Positions 57,688 through 64,000 of a stretch of 64,000 bases of DNA are shown piece after piece (position 1 is the first letter of the stretch; each line of letters begins with the position of its first letter). Under the pieces are notes generated by a model. It was not told the DNA's origin. It did not search any database and saw only the letters and a list, made by a program, of their open reading frames with translations. Made by a program: the position numbers and the translations under genes. The DNA lies in contig CAYNLK010000025.1 in the NCBI GenBank assembly GCA_964398055.1, forward strand, positions 1 to 64,000, read 5' to 3'. Origin of the DNA: CAYNLK01 sp964398055. GTDB taxonomy: Bacteria > Chloroflexota > Anaerolineae > 4572-78 > J111.

Positions 57688-59379
57688 ATGATGGAGGACA
57701 AAAAGAACGCGGCAGGGGCAATACCTGCGCGTAAGCTCTCGCGACGCGAATTTTTACAGGTTACCGGCGTGGTAGGGGCAGGCCTGGTCGTGGCCGGTTG
57801 CACCCCAATCGTGCAAACCACCCCGGCAGCTCCGGCAGCCGAGTCCGCCGCCACCTCGGCGCCGGTAGTAGTCAAACCGGCTAAGGCCGGGCTGGCTGCC
57901 GGCAAGATCGGTGGACCTACCGGTTTTGAAGGCGCCGAGCGTTACCAGTACGGCCCGGACGACCCGGCCGGGCGAGCCATCGAGGCGCTCAAGGCGTTGC
58001 CTGCCGATAAGAAGCCGGCGCAATTGACCGTTATGCACCCCAGCGGCGCCGTTGGTCACTACAATGTCCCCTTCCCCGAAGGCGCGCCGACCCCTCAACA
58101 GGTCTTTGAAGAGGAAACCGGGATCAAGCTCGATATCGTCGGGGTCAACGAGAACGAACAGTTCCAAAAGATTATCCAGGATACGACCACAAAGGCCGGC
58201 CAGTACGACATTTACTCGTTCTGGGGCAACAACCGTGGTACGCTGGCCGAGGCCGGCGCGTTTTTTGTACTGGATGACTTTGTAGCCCAGTACAAGCCGG
58301 AATGGGAGAAGCATTACGTCGGCGGCCTGCTCACGGTCGAGAGTTATGCCAAGTATGGCGGCAAGTACGTCTGTGTTTCCTTTGACGGCGATTATCAAAG
58401 CTGGAACTACCGCAAGGACCTGTTCGAAGATGCCCAGAATCAGAAGGATTTCAAGGCCAAATACGGCTGGGATTTGCAGTGGCCGGAAACCTGGGAGCAG
58501 CTCGACCAGTTGGCCGAGTTCTTCACCCGCCCGGATCAGAATCTACTGGGCTGCACCGACATTCGCAACCCCATCTGGGGTCTGACCAACTGGGTGCAGC
58601 GCTACGCCTGCTTCGCCAACCCGGCTCAGATGTACTTCGATCCCAAAACCGGCAACGCCCTGATCAATTCCGAGGCCGGCATCAAGGCCACTCAGGAATA
58701 TGCCGATACGATGAAGTACAAATCCAAGGACGCGGTGAGTTGGGGTTGGCCGGAGCAATATGCCAATATGGCCGCCGGCGGCACGGCCATTACCTGCGCT
58801 TTCCCCAACATGCCCAAATTCCTGGACAACCCCGGCAATAAGGATAGTAAAATTGTAGGTAAGCTCCGCACCGGTCTTGCTCCCGGCCGGATCATCGACG
58901 GCAAGCTGATCCGCCGCACCGTCTGGTGGCCCAACATCACCCTGGCCGTTTCCACCCAAACCCAGTATCCCGAAGCGGCTTACCTATTCTTACAATGGGC
59001 GGACTCTCCCTCTATGTTCACTTTTATGGTCGGCAACCCGGCCGGTTACTATGACCCGTTCCAGGTGTCGGACTTCAAAGACCCGGTGGTGGTAGGCAGC
59101 TACCACGAGTACCATGTGCCGACGATGGTCTCGTCGATCGAACATTCGGTGCCGCCGCTCAACCTCAACGGCGCCAGCGAGTACGAGACGGCGCTGGACA
59201 ACAATGTTCAGGCGGTGATTGCGGGTAAAAAGACGGCCGAGCAGGCCATGGCGGATGCTGCGGCGGAATGGGAAAAGATTACGGACCGCCTCGGCCGCGA
59301 CAAACAGATCGAGGTGATCGCAGCCCAGGCCGCCGCCTACTCGACCGTGGTGGACACGCCCACGATCCAGCAGGGCTAA
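57688..59379 (+). CDS. Sugar ABC transporter, solute-binding lipoprotein (system 2)
   Basis: The 563-residue protein has a Tat-type signal, LSRREFLQVTGVVGAG, and a lipobox VVAGC, followed by an Ala/Pro-rich linker. The mature part is a family 1 binding protein, about 100 residues longer than usual. The N-terminal addition (EGAERYQYGPDDPAGRAIEA, KPAQLTVMHPSGAVGHYNVP) precedes the standard core (EEETGIKLDIVGVNENEQFQ). LPRNPI-type sugar site is not obvious, so the ligand cannot be named. Start follows AGGAG six bases upstream. It is the first gene of a five-gene importer operon. Confidence 0.9.
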   Translation: MMEDKKNAAGAIPARKLSRREFLQVTGVVGAGLVVAGCTPIVQTTPAAPAAESAATSAPVVVKPAKAGLAAGKIGGPTGFEGAERYQYGPDDPAGRAIEALKALPADKKPAQLTVMHPSGAVGHYNVPFPEGAPTPQQVFEEETGIKLDIVGVNENEQFQKIIQDTTTKAGQYDIYSFWGNNRGTLAEAGAFFVLDDFVAQYKPEWEKHYVGGLLTVESYAKYGGKYVCVSFDGDYQSWNYRKDLFEDAQNQKDFKAKYGWDLQWPETWEQLDQLAEFFTRPDQNLLGCTDIRNPIWGLTNWVQRYACFANPAQMYFDPKTGNALINSEAGIKATQEYADTMKYKSKDAVSWGWPEQYANMAAGGTAITCAFPNMPKFLDNPGNKDSKIVGKLRTGLAPGRIIDGKLIRRTVWWPNITLAVSTQTQYPEAAYLFLQWADSPSMFTFMVGNPAGYYDPFQVSDFKDPVVVGSYHEYHVPTMVSSIEHSVPPLNLNGASEYETALDNNVQAVIAGKKTAEQAMADAAAEWEKITDRLGRDKQIEVIAAQAAAYSTVVDTPTIQQG

Positions 59380-59386
59380 GCGGGGA

Positions 59387-59487
59387 TCGATGTCATCAAG
59401 TTAAGACCGGAGTCGAGCCTTCAGGCGGTCACGCCCCGGCGTCCGGCTAAGGCCTCGACTCCGACATGCTAACTTAATGACATTGAT
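59387..59487. repeat. Long imperfect hairpin between binding protein and permease
   Basis: Left arm ATCGATGTCATCAAGTTAAG then CGGAGTCGAGCC; right arm GGCCTCGACTCCG then CTAACTTAATGACATTGAT. Pairing extends over about 30 bases with a few mismatches. Its place matches that of the hairpins in the system 1 operon. Confidence 0.7.
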
Positions 59488-59508
59488 ACAACAGGAGCCA
59501 GCTTATTC

Positions 59509-60513
59509 ATGCAAAGTAATATCACTACCTCCATCTCACAACAGGCCGGAACCGGCGTAGCGAGCCAGGCCCGCTGGCGCAGGTACTTGGATATGAGCGA
59601 CACGCGCACCTTCGCCTCGTCCTTGACCCTGCCGGCTCAACTCGCCCTGTTGCTTATTATGGTGTTTCCGCTGCTGGCTGAAGTCTACATCAGTATGACT
59701 TCCTGGACCCCCACGCGCGGCGGCGACTGGACGGAAGCCTATCGTTTCTGGGACTGGGGTTACAATTATGTAGAGGTGTTCCGTGATGCTGCCTTCTGGC
59801 GGTCGCTGGGCCGCACTTTCCTGATTGTCGGCATCGCCGTGCCGCTGGAGTTCCTCTTGGGGCTGGGGGTGGCCTTCTTATTCATAGAGCATTTTCCCGG
59901 TAAGCGTATCTTTTACGCCCTGATGCTGGTGCCGATGATGATCGTGCCCGCCGTCGCCGGCTATGTATTCTGGTTGTTTTTCCAATCTAACGGCCCGCTC
60001 AACGCCATCGTGTCGCTGCTCATTGGGCGGCCGTTTACGGTGATCTGGCTCTCCGCCGAGTTCACGGCGATGATTGCCGTGATTATCGCCGAGGTCTGGC
60101 AGTGGACGCCCCTGATGTTTCTGATCATGTTGTCCGGGCTGATGGGGCTGCCCGAGGACCAGATGCGCGCGGCGACGATGCTTGGGGCCAACTTCTGGCA
60201 GAAGTTTCGCTTTCTGATGTTCCCAATGTTGAAGCCGATTATCATTATCGCCCTGGTGATTCGCGGGATGGAAGCGGTAAAAATCTTTGACATGGTCTTT
60301 CTGATGACGACCGGTGGCCCGGCCCAGGCTACGGAGACCATTTCTATCTACATGTACAAAGTGGCCTTCCAGCAGGTGCGCTGGTCGTACGCCGCCGCAG
60401 CCGCGATGACAATCCTGGTCATTATGACGATCATCGCTTCTTACGCCTTGCGCCCCTTGCAGACAACCCAAACCGAGCAGTTGGTCCAGCCTGAGGCGAA
60501 TCCGTTGGAGTGA
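59509..60513 (+). CDS. Sugar ABC transporter permease (MalF-type, system 2)
   Basis: The 334-residue protein has six transmembrane segments after a cytosolic N-terminus of about 35 residues. Its EAA loop reads EDQMRAATMLGANFWQKFRF and the C-terminal signature is FDMVFLMTTGGPAQATETIS. EVYISMTSWTPTRGGDWTEA is the usual first periplasmic loop. Start follows AGGAG twelve bases upstream. The next permease begins six bases after its stop, so they are co-translated. It forms the channel with the second permease. Confidence 0.92.
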   Translation: MQSNITTSISQQAGTGVASQARWRRYLDMSDTRTFASSLTLPAQLALLLIMVFPLLAEVYISMTSWTPTRGGDWTEAYRFWDWGYNYVEVFRDAAFWRSLGRTFLIVGIAVPLEFLLGLGVAFLFIEHFPGKRIFYALMLVPMMIVPAVAGYVFWLFFQSNGPLNAIVSLLIGRPFTVIWLSAEFTAMIAVIIAEVWQWTPLMFLIMLSGLMGLPEDQMRAATMLGANFWQKFRFLMFPMLKPIIIIALVIRGMEAVKIFDMVFLMTTGGPAQATETISIYMYKVAFQQVRWSYAAAAAMTILVIMTIIASYALRPLQTTQTEQLVQPEANPLE

Positions 60514-60518
60514 GGCCC

Positions 60519-61577
60519 ATGTCAAAGCCCAAAATCTGGCAATCCGTCCTGCGTTATCTACTGGTCATCATTGTCGTGGGGTTGTTTACCCTCCCCACCT
60601 ATTGGATGATAACGATGGCCTTCAAGCCCAAGGCTGAATGGTCTACCGCCGCCGGCACCATCTACTGGGTGCCCAAGAACCCAACCCTGGAGAACTTCGA
60701 CACGGTGCTGACCGAGTACCGCGGCCAGTTCTTCCGGGCCAATCAGAGCTCGGCCTTGCCGGCCATCCGCAGCAGCTTCATCGTTTCCATCAGCGCCACG
60801 TTGTTTGCTATGCTGTTGGGTACCCTGGCGGCTTACGGTCTGTCGCGATTCACGGTTGATACCGGGGACTTGCCGTGGTTTATCGCCCTGGGTAGGCTGG
60901 CCCTGTTGGTGGTCGTGTTGCTGCCATTCATGGTCCTGTGGGCGTGGTTGGGCATCCTTGGCTCCTGGTACGGCATTGTCTCTTTTACTCTCCTCGGCAT
61001 CGCCGTGGACCAAATCATCGGCCGGCTGCTGGCTCGCTACTATAAGGGTCCGGCCGGTAGCCTGGCCTTCTCCATCCTGCAACTGCGCATGTTCCCGCCC
61101 ATGGCCATCCTGATCCCGGTGATGATTATGTGGTCGGCCTTTCGGCTGGTGGATACCTGGTACGGGCTGGCCGTGGTCTACGGGGTGATCACCTTCCCTT
61201 TCGTGGTCTGGCTGATGAAGAGTTTCTTTGATGAGGTGCCGCGCGAGCTGGACGAGGCAGCAATTGTAGACGGCTCCTCCAACTGGGGCGCCTTCTTCAA
61301 AGTGGTTCTGCCATTAACCAAGGGGGGGCTGGCCAGCACGGCCCTCTTCGTCTTCATTCTAAACTGGAGCGATTTCCTGGTGGCGCTGCTGCTGACCAAC
61401 CGCTACTGGCCGACCATCCCGGTCTTTCTGAATACGCTGGTCTCGTCCGAGATTGGGGCGCAACACGGCCCCAAGGCGGCCCTCGGGCTGCTGGCCGTGA
61501 TCCCGCCGATCATCTTCGGCCTGCTGATCCAGCGGTATCTGGTGCGCGGTTTAACCTTTGGCGCGATCAAAAAATAG
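60519..61577 (+). CDS. Sugar ABC transporter permease (MalG-type, system 2)
   Basis: The 352-residue protein is about 60 residues longer than usual MalG-type permeases. The extra part lies between the second and fourth helices (TGDLPWFIALGRLALLVVVL, then WAWLGILGSWYGIVSFTLLG, RLLARYYKGPAGSL) and may add two membrane segments. The EAA loop is ELDEAAIVDGSSNWGAFFKV, followed by FVFILNWSDFLVALLLTN. GGAG lies eight bases before ATG 60519; a GTG at 60510 overlapping the upstream stop is an alternative. Confidence 0.9.
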   Translation: MSKPKIWQSVLRYLLVIIVVGLFTLPTYWMITMAFKPKAEWSTAAGTIYWVPKNPTLENFDTVLTEYRGQFFRANQSSALPAIRSSFIVSISATLFAMLLGTLAAYGLSRFTVDTGDLPWFIALGRLALLVVVLLPFMVLWAWLGILGSWYGIVSFTLLGIAVDQIIGRLLARYYKGPAGSLAFSILQLRMFPPMAILIPVMIMWSAFRLVDTWYGLAVVYGVITFPFVVWLMKSFFDEVPRELDEAAIVDGSSNWGAFFKVVLPLTKGGLASTALFVFILNWSDFLVALLLTNRYWPTIPVFLNTLVSSEIGAQHGPKAALGLLAVIPPIIFGLLIQRYLVRGLTFGAIKK

Positions 61578-61592
61578 AGGTAACCAAAAATT

Positions 61593-62693
61593 ATGGCCGG
61601 TATTCGCCTGGAAAAGCTATGTAAACAATTCGGAGATCTGACGGCTGTAGACGGCCTGGATCTGGAGATTGCCGATGGCCAATTTGCGGCCCTGCTGGGG
61701 CCATCCGGCTGTGGCAAGACGACGACGATGAACATGATCGCCGGGCTGGAGGTCCCCACCTCAGGCGATATCTACTTTGACGAGCGCCGGATGACAGATG
61801 TGCCGCCGGGCAAGCGTGGGATTGGTTTTGTTTTTCAGAACTACGCCATTTTTACCCACATGTCGGTCTACGAAAATTTGGGCTTCGGCCTGAAGGTGCG
61901 CGGCTGCCCGGAGGTGGAGCTGGGGCGCGAAGTCAGAAAGGTGGCCGAGTTGCTGCAAATTGCTCACATGCTCGATATGAATGCCGGACGGTTGAGCGTC
62001 AATGATATGCAGAAAGTCGCTCTGGGTCGCAGCATGATCACCAATCCCAGAATCTTCTTGCTAGATGAGCCTTTCAGCAATCTCGACGCCTCTTTTCGGG
62101 CTTACATGCGTGGCGAGCTTAAACGTATTCAGCGTGAGGTCAAGCAAACCATGATCTACGTCACCCACGATCAGATTGAGGCTATGAGCATGGCCGACAA
62201 GATTGCGGTGATGTATTGCGGCCAGCTCTACCAGTGGGGAACGCCGGATGAGGTCTATAACCAGCCTGTTAACGTCTTTGTGGCTCGTTTCATCGGCAGC
62301 CCGAACATGAACTTTTTGCCCTGTACCTACCAGACGGAGAATGGTCAGGGCTTTCTGGCCCAGAAAGAAGGGGGTGGGCGCGTGCCTGTAGATAACAGGC
62401 GACGCCAGTTGCTGGAGCAACGCACCGGCAGCCCTGATCTCATCCTGGGCATCCGGCCCGAACATATGCACGTGCATCCGCAACCTACGCCCTCAACCCT
62501 ATGGCAAGGCATTGCCTATGCCATCGAGCCGTTAGGGTCGAAAACTATCGTCCACGTGCAGGTGGAGCGGGATTTGATCCAGGTCATTGCGCCGGCCGAT
62601 TACCGCCCGCGCCTCGGCGAGCCGCAGTGGGTTGCCGTTGACTTGGGCTTTATGCACATCTTTGATGGCAGTTCGCGCGATGTCATCCGTTAG
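61593..62693 (+). CDS. ABC transporter ATPase with degenerate signature motif (system 2)
   Basis: The 366-residue UgpC/MalK-type ATPase has a good Walker A (GPSGCGKTTTMN), Q-loop (FQNYAIFTHMSVYEN), Walker B (IFLLDEPFSNLDA) and H-loop (YVTHDQIEAMSM). The signature motif is altered: instead of LSGGxxQ it reads LSVNDMQKVALG. The C-terminal 120 residues form the regulatory OB-fold domain (ILGIRPEHMHV). In a heterodimer the altered signature would weaken one of two ATP sites. It pairs with the ATPase encoded 25 bases downstream. Start follows AGAGGT. Confidence 0.92.
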   Translation: MAGIRLEKLCKQFGDLTAVDGLDLEIADGQFAALLGPSGCGKTTTMNMIAGLEVPTSGDIYFDERRMTDVPPGKRGIGFVFQNYAIFTHMSVYENLGFGLKVRGCPEVELGREVRKVAELLQIAHMLDMNAGRLSVNDMQKVALGRSMITNPRIFLLDEPFSNLDASFRAYMRGELKRIQREVKQTMIYVTHDQIEAMSMADKIAVMYCGQLYQWGTPDEVYNQPVNVFVARFIGSPNMNFLPCTYQTENGQGFLAQKEGGGRVPVDNRRRQLLEQRTGSPDLILGIRPEHMHVHPQPTPSTLWQGIAYAIEPLGSKTIVHVQVERDLIQVIAPADYRPRLGEPQWVAVDLGFMHIFDGSSRDVIR

Positions 62694-62718
62694 CTGCCGG
62701 TGAGCCAGGAGGATTGGT

Positions 62719-63873
62719 GTGGCAAACCTGAGATTGGAAAATGTTACCAAACGGTTCGGGCGGGTCGAGGCAATTAAGCGGCTAGACCTGGACATCCACG
62801 ACGGCGAGTTTTTCTGCGTTTTGGGCCCTCCCGGCGCGGGCAAAACCACCACGTTGCGTTTGTTCGTTGGCCTGGCCCGTCCCGATGAGGGCACGGTCTA
62901 TATTGACGATGAGCCGGTGAACGACGTCCACCCCGGCCGCCGCGATATCGCTATGGTCTTTCAAAACCTGGCCCTCTACCCCGACAAGACAGTGTTCGAC
63001 AACATTGCCTACCCGCTGCGCGAGCGCAAGATGTTGAAGCAGGATATCCAGCAGCAAGTAACGGCTGTGGCCAAGAAATTGTATATTGACCACCTGTTGC
63101 AACGTAAGCCGGCCAAACTGAGCGGCGGCGAGCGCCAGCGCGTGGCTCTGGGCCGAGCCATCATTCGCCAGCCGCGCGCCTATCTGCTGGACGAACCGCT
63201 GGCTAATTTGGATGCCCTCCTTCGCCTGGAGATGCGGGTGGAGTTGAAACGGCTTCAGGCGGAGTTGGGCCAGACTCTGGTCTACGTGACTCACGATCAG
63301 GTCGAGGCGATGTCTATGGCCGACCGTATTGCTGTTTTGGATCGTGGCGTCCTCCAGCAGTGCGCCACCCCCGACGTGGTCTATAACTTACCCGCCAACC
63401 GCTTTGTCGCTACGGTGGTTGGCAGCCCGCCTACCAACTTCATTCCCGTCGAAGTCCGGCCTCACAATGGTGATGTGGTGCTCGTTCACCCGGCCTTTAC
63501 CCTCCGGGCTGTTGGCGAGAACCATCCTCTGCAGGCCGCGCTGGCCAGGCAAGGCAACCATCGCGACCCGGTGTTAGTCGGGGTGCGGCCCGAAGATGTG
63601 CAGCTCTTCCGGACGTCGCCAGGGCCGGGGGCCATCCCGGCTCAGGTCTCCGTAATTGAACCCTTGGGCGCTGAAACAATTGTGGATTTGCGGCTGGGGC
63701 CTGATCTGATCAAAGCCGTGGCGCCGCCCACCCAGCGGCTGGAGGAGCGTCGCCACGTTTGGTTAACGTTGGAACCTGCTCGCCTGCATATCTTTGATGC
63801 GGCGACGGGCGTTCGCCTTTACACCACCGGTCAGGCCGAAAATTTGGAATGTCTGGAACAAGCGCCGGCCTGA
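62719..63873 (+). CDS. ABC transporter ATPase, canonical (system 2)
   Basis: The 384-residue protein is a second MalK-type ATPase with all canonical motifs: Walker A GPPGAGKTTTLR, Q-loop FQNLALYPDKTVFDN, signature LSGGERQRVALGRAI, Walker B AYLLDEPLANLDALLR and H-loop YVTHDQVEAMSM. The C-terminal OB-fold domain (VLVGVRPEDVQLF) is present. The GTG start follows AGGAGG at seven bases. It probably forms a heterodimer with the upstream ATPase, and either could also power the system 1 permeases, which lack an ATPase. Confidence 0.93.
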   Translation: MANLRLENVTKRFGRVEAIKRLDLDIHDGEFFCVLGPPGAGKTTTLRLFVGLARPDEGTVYIDDEPVNDVHPGRRDIAMVFQNLALYPDKTVFDNIAYPLRERKMLKQDIQQQVTAVAKKLYIDHLLQRKPAKLSGGERQRVALGRAIIRQPRAYLLDEPLANLDALLRLEMRVELKRLQAELGQTLVYVTHDQVEAMSMADRIAVLDRGVLQQCATPDVVYNLPANRFVATVVGSPPTNFIPVEVRPHNGDVVLVHPAFTLRAVGENHPLQAALARQGNHRDPVLVGVRPEDVQLFRTSPGPGAIPAQVSVIEPLGAETIVDLRLGPDLIKAVAPPTQRLEERRHVWLTLEPARLHIFDAATGVRLYTTGQAENLECLEQAPA

Positions 63874-64000
63874 AAGAGAGTGACCTGGTTCTTCAGGATT
63901 TGGCGTGGTATCCCCCCAGCGGTAGGGGCGACCGGTAGTTTGGCTGAGGCTCACCGATTGGTTGTGACTTTTATCATTGCCAAAAAGGGATAAATGTCAC
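63874..64000. other. Window end after the ABC operon
   Basis: No gene is seen. A GTAGGGGCGACCGG word near 63923 matches part of the palindrome at 25778-25805. No terminator is evident before the window ends. Confidence 0.4.

Overview
The window looks like a chromosomal segment of a GC-rich member of the Chloroflexota, most likely an Anaerolineae-like heterotroph. The lineage is an inference. It rests on many Tat-type lipoprotein sugar-binding proteins and sugar ABC importers, a ParB-like/universal-stress-protein fusion, a secreted beta-helix protein ending in a hydrophobic FLPLIVKN-type tail, and intergenic spacers made of short tandem repeats. No rRNA or phylogenetic marker is present, so the class is uncertain.

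Layout. Positions 1-2650 hold gene debris (a truncated nucleotidyltransferase, a frameshifted serine recombinase lacking most of its catalytic domain), two minus-strand tRNA genes (Asp-GTC, Gln-TTG) and two small minus-strand genes, one resembling phage-associated proteins. Positions 3130-5104 encode an OsmC-type peroxiredoxin and an MFS exporter. Positions 5651-16404 form a long minus-strand catabolic cluster: lactonase-type amidohydrolase, VOC protein, fumarase/aspartase-superfamily lyase, an unknown Cys-rich protein, class III aminotransferase, SDR, Gfo/Idh/MocA oxidoreductase, TPP-dependent E1 beta and alpha, and a GntR/FCD regulator. The regulator's promoter carries an 18-bp palindrome over the -10 box. 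A DeoR regulator, a mannitol-1-phosphate dehydrogenase-like gene and a cupin follow, then SBP56 overlapping a membrane-protein gene, then a secreted beta-helix protein.

The most striking part is the plus-strand locus 25952-46217. It starts with a consensus promoter and a LacI-type operator and encodes a LacI regulator fused to a uroporphyrinogen-decarboxylase-like (UroD) domain whose zinc motif is altered (HTDG instead of HxCG). Four stand-alone UroD/MtaA-like proteins follow, interleaved with an L-rhamnose mutarotase-family protein, a creatininase-family hydrolase and a membrane-anchored unknown. Next come a sugar ABC importer (binding protein plus two permeases), a corrinoid-binding protein of the methyltransferase type, an L-fucose isomerase and a rhamnulokinase. 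Together they suggest uptake and corrinoid-dependent processing, perhaps demethylation, of an O-methylated 6-deoxyhexose, with the LacI-UroD fusion as sensor. This is a hypothesis: no corrinoid activase and no aldolase is seen in the window. A Y1 (REP-associated) transposase element and a DUF262/HNH-type nuclease interrupt this locus.

The rest contains a SET-domain protein, a TerC-family protein, a ParB-USP-USP fusion, an acyl-CoA synthetase/ACP/acyltransferase fusion, and a hybrid histidine kinase tail-to-tail with a response regulator. It closes with a second complete sugar ABC system (57688-63873) with two different ATPases, one lacking a canonical signature motif.

Many spacers inside and between operons consist of 7-8 bp tandem repeats on one arm and their complement on the other. 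They form potential long hairpins whose unit differs from spacer to spacer.
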